Origin: Anaerolineae bacterium
GTDB lineage: Bacteria > Chloroflexota > Anaerolineae > Aggregatilineales > Ch27
DNA length: 64,000 nucleotides
NCBI GenBank assembly: GCA_013178165.1
Contig: JABLXG010000001.1
Location: 267,605-331,604, forward strand
Direction of reading: 5' to 3'
A model generated the notes under the pieces. The model did not search any database. It saw nothing but the letters and a program-made list of their open reading frames with translations, and was not told the origin of the DNA. Shown here piece after piece: positions 1 to 9,100 of this stretch. A program made the translations under genes and the position numbers. Position 1 is the first letter of the stretch, and every line of letters starts with the position of its first letter.

Positions 1-443
1 AGCGCCGCTGTCAGCGCCGCCAGCGCCTCGTCGATCTGGCTCAGTCGGATCAGCAGGGCGATGTAGCGGCGCTGGATCGCCACTTCGTCGGGGGCCAGGT
101 CCGCTGCGGCGCGGTAGGCATTGCGGGCGGCTTCCAGCTGGCCTTCCCGTTCCCAGCAACGGCCCAGGTTGGCGTGCGCCTCGGCAAAGCCGAAGTCAAG
201 CTGGATGGCCCGGTTGAACGAGGCGCGGGCGTCGGCCAGCTTGCCCGCTTCCAGCTGGGCCAGGCCGAGCTGGTTATACAGGCGGGCGTCCTCTGGCTCC
301 AGAAGGACCAGCCGCCGGTAAAACGAAACCGGATCCTCGCCGGGGGCGAGGATGTAGACGTATGCGCGCGTGCCGTCAGGTACGTCAGCGGGCGGGGTCA
401 GGTAGATCGCGCCGTTGCCAAAGACGCCGATGTGAAAAGGCAT
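1..443 (-). CDS. TPR-repeat protein, C-terminus outside the window
   Basis: This minus-strand reading frame opens at the ATG at 443 and runs off the left edge with no stop, giving at least 147 residues. After about 45 residues beginning MPFHIGVFGNGAIYLTPP it shows tandem helical repeats with tetratricopeptide spacing: NQLGLAQLEAGKLADARASF (about residues 61-80), then AEAHANLGRCWEREGQLEAA, then a third repeat ending at the border. The alanine/leucine periodicity and Asp/Glu-Ala turns fit TPRs, which usually mediate protein-protein contacts. No signal peptide is seen, so it is probably cytosolic. A TATAAT box lies 38 nt upstream of the start. The partner and process cannot be inferred. Confidence 0.75.
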   Translation of the reverse strand, partial: MPFHIGVFGNGAIYLTPPADVPDGTRAYVYILAPGEDPVSFYRRLVLLEPEDARLYNQLGLAQLEAGKLADARASFNRAIQLDFGFAEAHANLGRCWEREGQLEAARNAYRAAADLAPDEVAIQRRYIALLIRLSQIDEALAALTAA

Positions 444-480
444 AGCGGTTGCGCTCCAGAGTTTTCAGGGTGTAGCGGCG

Positions 481-486
481 ATTATA
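481..486 (-). promoter_or_regulatory. -10 box (TATAAT) for the TPR gene
   Basis: A perfect TATAAT on the minus strand sits 38 nt upstream of the ATG at 443. No good -35 hexamer is visible at 16-18 nt, so the promoter call rests on the -10 box and its position. The rest of the gap 444..589 shows no gene. Confidence 0.45.
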
Positions 487-589
487 CCCCTGCGGGCGGG
501 TACAGGAGAAGAACGATGCCGGGAGGTCGGGAGACCGCCCTTAAGACAGCGACGTCTGGCATGGCGCTGGTGCTGACCAGTCGCCCTGA

Positions 590-1732
590 TCAGCCCGCGG
601 TGACCGCCCTGACCGCATCTTCCGGCAGCGGGGCGAAGGTGTCCAGCATGCGCCAGATATCCCCGTATGCGGAGGCTTCGTCTTCATCGAGCAGGTTAAT
701 AGCCTCCCCGGCCAGCCGCAGGTTGGCGCTGATGATCTGCCCGCCGGGGGTGTTGAGCAGCAGGGCCAGGCCGCCATGCGTCGCTCCGTCCGCGTCGCTG
801 AAGCGGTAGGCGATGGCGTAACCATCCCCGTAGGTGCGTGTCACCGGCTGCACATCCAGCGTCTCCACGCCGGGGCGGCGCTCCACCAGCCAGGTTTCGG
901 CGTCGGCGGGCGCTCCCAGGACGCCAGGCACAGCGGAAAGGGTCAGGGTATCGCCCTCGGCGCTGGTCAGCGTGGTGACGACGCGGCCCGGCCCCCCATC
1001 AGCCAGCGTCCAGCCAGCCGGGTAACGGATGGCGTAGCCCGCCGCTGGATCGACGACCGCCGTCCAGTCCAGCGGGGCGCGCAGGCCATCAGGCAATACG
1101 TGGAAGGAGGGCCGGACAAGCGCTTCCAGAGCGTCCAGCAACGGGGCATTGTTGCCCGGCGCTACCAGCCGCACGACGCAGACCAGCCGGGGGTCTTCTG
1201 GGACGACCCAGGTGATGTGACGGGCCAGGTAAGTATTGCCGGCCAGGTCCAGTGTGAAGTCGATGGTCACGCTATCGGCGTCGATTCGGCGCCCTGTCTC
1301 CCGCCAGCCATCGTATTCCGACCAGGAAGCAGCCAGTGCAGCGGCATCATTGGCGGCGTCCAGCGTCGTCGTGTCCTGGGGAGTGCTATACTCCTGAATA
1401 TAGGCGTGGATCACGCTGTAGCGCCCCCCGTCAACCAGACTCAGGCTGTTGACCGTGCTCCCGCTGGTGGCGCTGGGGGTGAACCCCTGCGGCTGGATCA
1501 GCAGGAAAGTACCCGCCGGGTGGATGTAGACCTGGGCGATCTCCAGCGCCGGGCCGTCCGGGTCGGGCGTGGGGAAAACAACGGCAGGCGCGGTCAGGTC
1601 GAGGGTAGGCTGGTCTGGCAGAGAGGTCGGCTGGCGATCCAGCCCGACCGGCAGGATTGAGGTCAGCAGCATGCTGGCGATGATCATGAACAGGCCGACA
1701 AGGGCGCTGATTCTTCCCAGTGAGCTTTTCAT
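590..1732 (-). CDS. exported protein of unknown function
   Basis: A 380-residue protein. The ATG at 1732 was chosen over the upstream in-frame ATG because GGAG lies about 9 nt before it and it starts directly on a signal/anchor sequence (MKSSLGRISALVGLFMIIAS). The segment after the signal is rich in Thr and Pro (residues 25-50), as in many exported Chloroflexota proteins. Two mixed alpha/beta regions follow, the second beginning near DPAAGYAIRYPAGWTL. That phrase resembles the start of the PsbP-like/DUF1795 folds found in extracytoplasmic proteins, but the match is by eye only. It is probably a membrane-anchored surface protein. It is divergent from the small membrane protein gene at 1802. 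Confidence 0.65.
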   Translation of the reverse strand: MKSSLGRISALVGLFMIIASMLLTSILPVGLDRQPTSLPDQPTLDLTAPAVVFPTPDPDGPALEIAQVYIHPAGTFLLIQPQGFTPSATSGSTVNSLSLVDGGRYSVIHAYIQEYSTPQDTTTLDAANDAAALAASWSEYDGWRETGRRIDADSVTIDFTLDLAGNTYLARHITWVVPEDPRLVCVVRLVAPGNNAPLLDALEALVRPSFHVLPDGLRAPLDWTAVVDPAAGYAIRYPAGWTLADGGPGRVVTTLTSAEGDTLTLSAVPGVLGAPADAETWLVERRPGVETLDVQPVTRTYGDGYAIAYRFSDADGATHGGLALLLNTPGGQIISANLRLAGEAINLLDEDEASAYGDIWRMLDTFAPLPEDAVRAVTAG

Positions 1733-1801
1733 GCCCGGACTCCAGGAAATACGGCAAAGCGCGAATCCACCGGATGATACCGCACAGGAAAAGAGGATGC
1801 G

Positions 1802-2104
1802 ATGATAATCCCGGAAGAACCACCTGAACCGATCGCCCCGCAGGAAGCGCGTCAGCGCCTGGAAGCCGCCATTGCGCCCTATCTGGCGGCGGGCTGGGTC
1901 GTGCGCGCCGAACACGACTATATGGCCCGCCTGACATGCGGGCGGCGCAGGGTGGACTTTTACGTTGACCTGCTGGGAGAGGTCAGTAGCGAAGAGGGTC
2001 AGATCAATCCGGCCCAGGACAGCGGGCGGCTGGTGGCCTGGCTGCTGCTGGTGCTGGCGTTCCTGCTGGCCCTGGCGCTGGCCTCGGCGCTGGGCTGGCT
2101 ATGA
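1802..2104 (+). CDS. small single-pass membrane protein, hypothetical
   Basis: A 100-residue protein with an ATG preceded by AAGAGGA at 7-8 nt. Residues 1-75 are soluble and mixed alpha/beta, with a phrase resembling a short two-layer sandwich (AAGWVVRAEHDYMARLT). The C-terminus is one strongly hydrophobic helix (about 78-99, VAWLLLVLAFLLALALASAL) that would tail-anchor it in the membrane. It is divergent from the exported protein at 590..1732 and convergent with the response regulator at 2128, 23 nt downstream. No named family is recognised. A tail-anchored topology, N-terminus inside, is an inference. Confidence 0.6.
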   Translation: MIIPEEPPEPIAPQEARQRLEAAIAPYLAAGWVVRAEHDYMARLTCGRRRVDFYVDLLGEVSSEEGQINPAQDSGRLVAWLLLVLAFLLALALASALGWL

Positions 2105-2127
2105 AGCCAGCGGGGAGGGTCGGCAGG

Positions 2128-2505
2128 TCAGCGGTTGAAGATCGCCTGCAGGTCCCGGCGCAGTTTGCTGGCGGTGACGGGCTTGGCGATGTAACCGTCT
2201 GCGTCAACCTCCCGGCCATTGGCGGGGAAATAGCTCTGCACGTGGGCGGTCAGGAGCAGCACCAGCGTATACCGCCCGGCCAGCCGGTCGCGCCGCCGGA
2301 TCTCCTTCAATATGTCAAAGCCATCCATGCCTGGCATCGCCAGATCGAGCAAAATGAGGTCGGGCCGCGCCCGCTCGTACTGTTCCAGCGCCTGTGGTCC
2401 GGTCAGGGCGCTGACGGTGGTGTAGCCGTCCTTCTTGAGCATGGTCACGATCAACGTCACGATGCCCGGATCATCGTCAACGACGAGAATGGTTCGGCCT
2501 GCCAT
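2128..2505 (-). CDS. single-domain response regulator
   Basis: A 125-residue CheY-like receiver domain and nothing else. The fold landmarks are all present: the acidic pair after strand 1 (ILVVDDDPG), the phospho-acceptor Asp in LILLDLAMPGMDGFD, the switch Thr in LLLTAH, and the Lys-Pro turn (YIAKPVTA). ATG 2505 is preferred over a GTG 12 nt earlier because AAGGTGG sits 7-8 nt before the ATG. With no output domain it must act by protein contact or phosphotransfer. No histidine kinase is adjacent, so its partner is unknown. It is divergent from the Nudix gene across a palindrome-rich gap. Confidence 0.9.
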   Translation of the reverse strand: MAGRTILVVDDDPGIVTLIVTMLKKDGYTTVSALTGPQALEQYERARPDLILLDLAMPGMDGFDILKEIRRRDRLAGRYTLVLLLTAHVQSYFPANGREVDADGYIAKPVTASKLRRDLQAIFNR

Positions 2506-2567
2506 ACTGCCCACCACCTTTGTTGAGCAGGTTACAGGGTCTCATACGGTTCAATACTAACATTATT

Positions 2568-2597
2568 CAAACGAATAACCGGTTAGATTTTCGTTTG
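2568..2597. promoter_or_regulatory. nested palindrome in a divergent promoter region
   Basis: Between the response regulator and the Nudix gene, CAAACGAA (2568-2575) and its exact complement TTCGTTTG (2590-2597) flank the perfect palindrome TAACCGGTTA (2576-2585). A further TTTCGTTTTGA copy of the right arm follows at about 2600-2610. The stretch is clearly AT-richer than the flanking genes. This is the shape of a dimeric repressor or activator site with an extra half-site. The factor is unknown. Confidence 0.45.
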
Positions 2598-2672
2598 AGT
2601 TTCGTTTTGAATTGAGTGATTTGCAGGGCGGCGGTGGGATTGCTGCCCCCATCGTGGCGTAACGGAGAGCAC

Positions 2673-3275
2673 ATGGAACCATCACAGTACGATCTGGAAG
2701 CCTTGCGCCCGCTGTCGCTGTTTCAGCCAGAAGTGCGCATCCTGCAGGTGGCGCTGGAGGCGGAACCGGTTCAGCTGGGGCGGGTGGGGCGTGGCCGCGG
2801 ACGCGAGGCCGAGGTATTGCTGGCACTGGGCCGGGCCGGGGAGATTCTGCTGGTGCGCCGCGCCCAGTATCCGCCGGGCGTCTTCCGGCTGCCGACGGGC
2901 GGGATTGAGCCAGGCGAAACCCCGGCTGCAGCAGCCTGCCGCGAGGCTTATGAGGAGACAGGCTACCTCATCAGCGCCCCGCGCTTGCTGGGGATGGTGG
3001 AGTATGTCATGTGCTGGCCCGGCACCGGCTGCGCCCCGTTTTTGTCTTACATTTTCGTGGCCGCGGTTCCCGCCGGTCAGGAGCCATATTCGGCCAATGC
3101 CGGCGAGGTCGAAGCCTACCGCTGGCTGCCGGTCGCGGCGCTGGGAGACCTGGCTGCCCACTTGCGCCACCTGCCGCCGGCGTGGACTTACTGGGGGCGT
3201 TTCCGCGCCGCTGCCTATGATTTCATCCGCTGCGGTATAATGGAGCTTGACCTGCTGGACTCTGATCAGGGGTAG
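2673..3275 (+). CDS. Nudix hydrolase
   Basis: A 200-residue protein with an ATG preceded by GGAG at 7 nt. It carries a complete Nudix box, GGIEPGETPAAAACREAYEE followed by TGY, matching Gx5Ex7REUxEExGU. The three Glu residues of the REUxEE core are intact, so it should be a metal-dependent pyrophosphohydrolase of nucleoside diphosphate-linked substrates. The region before the box (EVLLALGRAGEILLVRRAQY) is the usual central beta-strand. The substrate cannot be read from sequence. It ends 14 nt before the receiver/roadblock gene, whose -10 box lies inside this gene's last codons. Confidence 0.88.
   Translation: MEPSQYDLEALRPLSLFQPEVRILQVALEAEPVQLGRVGRGRGREAEVLLALGRAGEILLVRRAQYPPGVFRLPTGGIEPGETPAAAACREAYEETGYLISAPRLLGMVEYVMCWPGTGCAPFLSYIFVAAVPAGQEPYSANAGEVEAYRWLPVAALGDLAAHLRHLPPAWTYWGRFRAAAYDFIRCGIMELDLLDSDQG
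3236..3241 (+). promoter_or_regulatory. -10 box (TATAAT) ahead of the receiver/roadblock gene
   Basis: A perfect TATAAT overlaps the 3' end of the Nudix gene, 48 nt before the ATG at 3290. A -35 hexamer is not convincing. Confidence 0.35.
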
Positions 3276-3289
3276 ATGGAGACCTGCCG

Positions 3290-4477
3290 ATGGCTTCTCC
3301 CTATCGTATTGTGACGGCGGATCGTACGTCACTGATCCCCACTCTGACCCGCGCGGCACTGGACCTGCTGGAGCGCAGCGGCACGGTTATCAGTGTATCC
3401 TCCGGGCAGGCGGCCCTGGCCGAACTGAAGCGCGGCGAAGTCGACCTGCTGATCTGCGCGCCGACGCTGGCGGATATCCGGGGCGCTGAACTGGCGCTGC
3501 AGGCTCATCGCCTCAACACCGAGCTGCCGATCATCATCCTGGCTGGCTCCGATGACCCGGCGGAAGATCAGAGCGCCCTGGAAGGGAGCCTGTTTGTCCA
3601 TCTGGAGCGCCCGGCGGATGGCGAGAAGTTTGTGCGGGTAGTGCGTGCGTTGCTGGATGGCGAGCCGCCGTTTCCGCCGCCGGTCGAAGCCCTGCCTGTG
3701 CCGCTGCCAGTGGCGAGCGTCCCTGTGCCCGATCTGGGGCCGGTGCCGCCGGTGGATGTGGGCGCGTTGGCGGATATCCTGGCCACGCTGCTCAACGATG
3801 TCGGCGCGATGGCTGTCGTGCTTGTGGATCGCACGGGGAAAATTCTGCAGGAGATGGGTGCAGTCGGCTACCTGGATCGCGACCGACTGAGCGCCACGCT
3901 GGCGCCCACCTTCGCTGGCATGGTACGTATCGGCCCTCTGGTGGGCGGCGCCCGGCCCCAGGCGATGCACTTCTATGACGGCGAGGATTTTGACATCTTC
4001 GCGCTGGCGGTCGGGTTGCACCATTTCATCTGCCTGATCTTTGAAGGCACGGCTGGCTCGCGGGCCTTCGGTGCGGTCACCATGTTTGGCCGCCGCGCCG
4101 TCAACGAGATGCTGGCGGTAATTGGCGAGGCGGCGTTCACCATCACCGTGGTACAGGAGGAAGTTGCTCCGCCAGCGCCGGGGACGCGCCGCAAATCTGC
4201 CAAGCGCAAGACGCAGGAGATTCGGCTGGCCGATATCCAACAGGCTCAGGCGGAGAAAGCTGCCCCCTACCAGCCGCCGCCGCCGGAACCCCTGGAGCCG
4301 CTGCCGGAAGATGTTGATCTGGAAGCCGTGTTGAGCAGCCTGGACAAGGTCGATCTTTCCCAGGCGGATGCTCTCTTTGATCCTGAGCAGCTGGCCCGCA
4401 TCGCGGCGGAGAAACTGGCTGGCGAGCGGCTGTCCTATGATGACGCCCGGCAACTGGGCGTGCTCAAACAGGACTAA
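3290..4477 (+). CDS. receiver-like plus roadblock/LC7-like signalling protein
   Basis: 395 residues. Residues 1-115 look like a response-regulator receiver fold (YRIVTADRT, VDLLICAPTLADIRG, LPIIILAGSDD), but the first strand lacks the usual acidic pair and the phospho-acceptor position reads C-A-P, so this is probably a pseudo-receiver. A Pro-rich linker (about 123-150) leads to residues 155-285. There ILATLLNDVGAMAVVLVDRTGKIL and the following strand-helix order resemble roadblock/LC7 domains, which bind small GTPases in MglA/MglB-type systems. The C-terminus (about 290-395) is charged and Pro-rich, ending in helical segments. It lies 54 nt upstream of a Ser/Thr kinase gene, which suggests one signalling module. 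No GTPase gene is in view. Confidence 0.6.
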   Translation: MASPYRIVTADRTSLIPTLTRAALDLLERSGTVISVSSGQAALAELKRGEVDLLICAPTLADIRGAELALQAHRLNTELPIIILAGSDDPAEDQSALEGSLFVHLERPADGEKFVRVVRALLDGEPPFPPPVEALPVPLPVASVPVPDLGPVPPVDVGALADILATLLNDVGAMAVVLVDRTGKILQEMGAVGYLDRDRLSATLAPTFAGMVRIGPLVGGARPQAMHFYDGEDFDIFALAVGLHHFICLIFEGTAGSRAFGAVTMFGRRAVNEMLAVIGEAAFTITVVQEEVAPPAPGTRRKSAKRKTQEIRLADIQQAQAEKAAPYQPPPPEPLEPLPEDVDLEAVLSSLDKVDLSQADALFDPEQLARIAAEKLAGERLSYDDARQLGVLKQD

Positions 4478-4484
4478 CCTGCGT

Positions 4485-4508
4485 GGCCTGGCGGATAACT
4501 GCCAGGCC
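4485..4508 (+). terminator. hairpin between the roadblock gene and the kinase gene
   Basis: GCCTGGC (4486-4492) and GCCAGGC (4501-4507) form a 7-bp stem with an 8-nt loop in the 54-nt intercistronic gap. There is no T-run, so it may be an RNA-processing or attenuation element and not a full terminator. Confidence 0.35.
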
Positions 4509-4531
4509 CCTGACCGAACGTCTAGGTCGGC

Positions 4532-6067
4532 ATGACCGGATTGTCCTCCCCCGATCCCCTGATTGGCACCCGGCTGGGCGATTACATCCTCCAGGACTTG
4601 CTGGGCCGTGGCGGGGTGGCCCGCGTCTATCGTGGCCTCGACCCGAATCTGGGTCGCCTGGCGGCGGTCAAGGTGGTGGAGGTCCCGCCGGAAGATTCCG
4701 GAGAGGATCGCACCATCGAACGCTTCCGGCTGGAGGCGCGGGCCATCGCCCACTTTGAGCACCCCAATATCGTCAGCGTGTATCAGTACGGCGAAGCGGG
4801 TAACCTGTTCTTCATCGCCATGAAGCTGGTCAAGGGCCAGTCGCTGGCGCAGCTCATCCGGGAGGCCCGGCGTAGCGGCCAGGACATTCCCCCGCAGCGC
4901 ATCCTGGAGATTGTGCGCGATGTGGGCGATGCGCTGGACTACGCCCATGCCCGCGGCATCATTCACCGCGATGTCAAGCCCTCCAATATCCTCTTTGACG
5001 CCGAGGCCAACAACCGGGCCATCCTGACCGATTTTGGGCTGGCGATGGAAATCGGCGGGGCGACAACTCTGGGCACCGCCTTCGGCACGCCGCGCTATAT
5101 TTCGCCGGAACAGGCCATGTTCTCCCAACAGGCCGTGCCCCAGAGCGATATCTACTCGCTGGGGGTGGTGGTCTACGAGCTGCTCACCGGCCAGGCCCCG
5201 TTCCAGGACGATTCTCCGATGAGCGTGGCGCTGGCCCATATCACCAAACCACCGCCGCCGCTGCGCAGCCTGCGGGCGGATATCCCCCCGCAGGTGGAAG
5301 CGGTGGTTTTGCAGGCGCTGGCCAAAGAGCCGGAAGCCCGCTATCCCACCGCAGGCGATTTTTACCGCGCCCTGGAGGAAGCGTACTTCAGCGCCGGGAT
5401 CGATTTGCCCACGCTGAACGTGCCGCCGGAACCACCGGGCGCTGATCCCCGGCGCAGTCCGGGCACCGAGGCCCTGCCCACCGCAGCGCTGGGAGTCACG
5501 CCGGTTGTCGCCCCCCTGCGCCGTATCCGCGTCCGCCGTCCACCCCTGCTGACGCTGCTGGTGGCGGTGCTGGCTGGCCTGATCGGGTTCTGGTGGCTCA
5601 GCGGGGGGATGACCGGCGCTGGCGGGGCGTTGCAGGCGGCGCTGACGCGCCTGCTGGGCGATGCGTCCTCGCCCTGGCAGGACATCCCGCCCGATGTGGA
5701 GATCGCCCTGGAACTGATCTATGACGCTGATCGGTTCGCCCTGCATAACCTGACGGCGTACCCCGTCCCGCTGGACGGGTTGACGCTCGAATGGGCAGAT
5801 GATGCACCTTACACACTGCGGGGGGAGATCTTCAACGGGCCGTTGCCGCCGGGCCAGTGTTCGTGGATGCGCCTGTTGCAGGAGGGCAGGCTCAAGCCGC
5901 CGGAGGGCTGCCCGGTGCTGGCCTATCACCTGCGCCTGCTGGCCGCCCCTGAGGATCGCTTCTGGGTGGGGCGGGGCGGCTTTGAGGTGCGCATAAATGG
6001 CGTGACCGTCGCCGCTTGCCCGGCGGAAGCCGGGCGCTGCCGCTTTGTGGTACCCCGCCAGGGCTGA
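4532..6067 (+). CDS. transmembrane serine/threonine protein kinase (PknB type)
   Basis: 511 residues. The kinase domain (about 10-270) is complete: Gly loop LLGRGGVARVYRG, ATP-binding Lys47 (AAVKVVE), catalytic loop HRDVKPSN with Asp147, metal-binding DFG at Asp167, activation segment GTAFGTPRYISPEQA, and DIYSLGVVVYELLTG. A Pro-rich juxtamembrane stretch leads to a single membrane helix (about 334-357, LLTLLVAVLAGLIGFWWLSG). An extracytoplasmic domain of about 150 residues follows (IALELIYDADRFALHNLTAY). No PASTA repeats are seen. It should phosphorylate Ser/Thr targets in response to an outside cue. It follows the receiver/roadblock gene, which is a candidate substrate or scaffold, and precedes a cell-wall synthase gene. 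Confidence 0.9.
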   Translation: MTGLSSPDPLIGTRLGDYILQDLLGRGGVARVYRGLDPNLGRLAAVKVVEVPPEDSGEDRTIERFRLEARAIAHFEHPNIVSVYQYGEAGNLFFIAMKLVKGQSLAQLIREARRSGQDIPPQRILEIVRDVGDALDYAHARGIIHRDVKPSNILFDAEANNRAILTDFGLAMEIGGATTLGTAFGTPRYISPEQAMFSQQAVPQSDIYSLGVVVYELLTGQAPFQDDSPMSVALAHITKPPPPLRSLRADIPPQVEAVVLQALAKEPEARYPTAGDFYRALEEAYFSAGIDLPTLNVPPEPPGADPRRSPGTEALPTAALGVTPVVAPLRRIRVRRPPLLTLLVAVLAGLIGFWWLSGGMTGAGGALQAALTRLLGDASSPWQDIPPDVEIALELIYDADRFALHNLTAYPVPLDGLTLEWADDAPYTLRGEIFNGPLPPGQCSWMRLLQEGRLKPPEGCPVLAYHLRLLAAPEDRFWVGRGGFEVRINGVTVAACPAEAGRCRFVVPRQG

Positions 6068-6101
6068 GCGCCACGCCGGGGCCAGTGCGCGCCGGTTGGT
6101 G

Positions 6102-6107
6102 TATAAT
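6102..6107 (+). promoter_or_regulatory. -10 box (TATAAT) for the PBP gene
   Basis: A perfect TATAAT preceded by TG lies 66 nt upstream of the ATG at 6174 in the 106-nt gap after the kinase gene. The -35 region is weak. Confidence 0.45.
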
Positions 6108-6173
6108 TTTCACAGCGGGATGATGTGGTTACCGTAAACTGAGACAGCTTTTTGGTTAGTTGGAGCAAACCTG

Positions 6174-9100
6174 ATGGCCGACCGCCCCATTGATGACCAA
6201 GAGAAGAAGCCGCTAGACGAGGAAAGCGCGACACCAGCGGCTCCGGAGAGTTCCACGGAAAGCGGCGATGGGTGGCACACCCCGCTGGCGGCAGGCGCCG
6301 AAGACTGGCATGCGCCGGAAAGCGCCGCGGCAGCCCCGGCGGAGCCTGTGCCGGCCAGCGAGCTGGAGGATGTGGATGTGCTACCTGGCAGCTGGTTCAC
6401 GCCAACCGCGCCGGTTCCGGCCCCGGGTGCAGGTTATAAAGACGTGGCGGAGGGTGGCTGGTTTGTCCCGGCGAGCGCCCGCAGCGCCGACCTGCTGGCC
6501 GGTGTAGATCGTACCATTCACCCCCTTCCACTGGCTGAGGCGGCCCCTCAAGAAGCCGCCGCGCCGGAGAAGGCCGCTGCTCCGGCCCCGGAAGAAGAGC
6601 CTCGCCTGGTCGATGACTGGGAACTGGCTGGCGAAGGAGAACTGGGCGCTGGCATCCTGGGCACCGAGGAAGAGCGTGAACTATTCGCGCGGGGCGACGC
6701 CGCAGCCATCGCCGCGGCCATGGCTGCCCGTCTGGCCGGTGAGGGGGAAGAAGAGGCGCCCGGTGAGGCGGCGCCTGAAGAGGCCCGTGTGGAGGACAGC
6801 TTCTTCCGGCAGGGTGAGCCGGGCGCGCTAACCGGCGTTCCCGGCGTGCCCGCGCCGGGGGTGACGGCTGGCCTGGATCGGCTTGTCGCGCAGTTTGACA
6901 ATGTCGAGAGCCAGGTCGGGCATCTGCGCGATCTGTACCATCAGGGGCAGATCAGCCGCGACACGCTCCAGGCCGAGCTGCGCAAGCTGATGATCCTGGA
7001 TGATCAGGGCACCTGGTGGATGATCGGCGTCGAGTCCAACCAGTGGTATCGCTTTGCCGACGGCAAGTGGGTGGCTGCGGAGCGCCCGCGGGCGATTGCC
7101 TCTCTGGGCGAGATCGCCGCCCCGACGCTGGAACCCCATATGCAGGAGACCCAGGCGGCGATCACCCTGGATGAGTACAACATGCCGGTGGTTAAACCTG
7201 CTCCGTATACCGATCCCAGCGCGACAGTGGTCGGCCCGGCTGCCGTGCAGTTTGATCGCCTGCGCTCCGAGCAGGCGACGGTGCTTTCCCCCGCCGCGCA
7301 GGAGGGGATTCCGCGCCCCGGCCAGCCAGATTATGCCCAGGCTTATACCAGCGCGGAGCAATCCGATCTCTACCGCCGGGTACAGGCGGAAAAGGCCCGA
7401 CGCCAGCGCAGCCTGCTTATCCGCCTCTCGCTGGCGGCAGTGTTCGGGTTGCTGGGCCTGCTGTTCGTCCTGTTTGTCGGCTCGGCGCTGTTCTATATCA
7501 GTCGCGTCAACCGCTACAGCGAGCGTATCGCCTCCCTGGCAGAGATCGCCGGGGAGTTCCAGACGACGCGCATCTACGACAAAGATGGCAACCTGCTGAC
7601 CCAGATCAACGATCCTACGGGCGGCACGCGGATCAGCACCACACTTGACCAGATCAGCCCGTTCCTGATCCATGCCGTGATCAGCACGGAAGACGAGCGC
7701 TTCTACCAGAATCCGGGCTGGGACCCGATCGCGATCATGCGCGCTGCCATCCAGAACCTGCAATCGGGGGCGGTTGTTTCCGGCGCGAGCACGATCACCC
7801 AGCAGCTGGCCAGGGCGCTGGTGCTGGAGCCGGAGCGCCGCACGGACATCAGCTACGGCCGCAAGCTGGATGAAGCGATCATCGCGGCGGAGATCGGGCG
7901 GCGTTATACCAAGAACGAGATTCTGGAGCTGTACCTGAACGAGATTTACTTCGGCAATCTGGCTTACGGCGCGGAAGCCGCCGCGGAAACCTACTTCAAC
8001 GTGACCGCCCGCGAGTTGAACCTGCCGCAGGCGGCACTGCTGGCCGGGTTGCTCCAGGCGCCAGCGACCTATGACCCGGTGATCAACCGCGAGGCGGCCT
8101 TTGACCGCATGGACGCGGTGCTGGCCAAGATGGTACAGATCGGCTGCCTGCAATTCCAGCACGAGCCGTACGCCAGCCAGGGGCCATTCTGCGTCACGCG
8201 GGCCGATCTGGACGCTGCCGTGGTACAGAAAGCCGAGGTCGAAATCCGCGAATACGCGCCGCCGACCCGCACAATGCGTTACCCGCACTTTGTCAACTAT
8301 GTCGCCCAGCAGCTTGAGGAGAACTACGGCCTGGCCGATATCTACCGCGCCGGGTTCAACGTCTATACCACCCTCGACCCTGTCCTGCAGGATCAGGCTC
8401 AGCAGGCGGTGACCAGCCAGCTGGCCGCGCTGCGGGCGGCGGGGCGCGGCGGCAATAACGCCAGTGTGGTGGTGATGGATCCGCGCGACGGGCGCATCCT
8501 GGCCATGGTGGGCAGCGCCGACTACAACAACGCTGAGATTGACGGCAAGGTGAACGTGGCCTTCACACCGCAGCAGCCTGGTTCCGCGCTCAAGCCGATC
8601 CTGTACGTGGCCGCTTTACAGGGCAACGCGCAGGGCCAGTACTGGACTCCGGCGACGGTGATCTGGGACGTGCCAACCTGCTGGGGCGGTTACTGCCCGC
8701 GTAACTATGACGGCGCGTATCACGGCCCGCAGTCGGTACGCTCGGCACTGGCCAACAGCTACAACATCCCGGCGGTCAAGACGCTGGATTTCGTCGGCGT
8801 GGATCGCTTTGCCCAGACGGCGCAGGTGATGGGCCTGACCTTCCCCGGCAGTTCACCGCAAGCCGCCGGGCTGGCCGGCGCGCTGGGCGGCTTTGACGTG
8901 CGGCTGTACGACATGGTGGTGGCCTACGCCACGCTGGCCAATGGCGGCAAGCGGGTCGAGCCTTACGCCATCACCCGCATCCTGGACAACGAAGGCCGCG
9001 AGGTGCAGATCCCGCCGCATGCCCAGCCGCAGCAGGTCATCCAGCCGGAGCATGCCTACCTGATCACGCACATCCTCTCCGATGATGTGGCCCGCAGCGC

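Noticed and set aside
3329-5929. 866-codon minus-strand open frame
   Set aside because: It lies antisense to the roadblock and kinase genes and is a GC-rich shadow with Arg/Gln/His-heavy composition.
6828-8288. 486-codon minus-strand open frame
   Set aside because: Antisense shadow of the PBP gene, without a recognisable domain or ribosome site.
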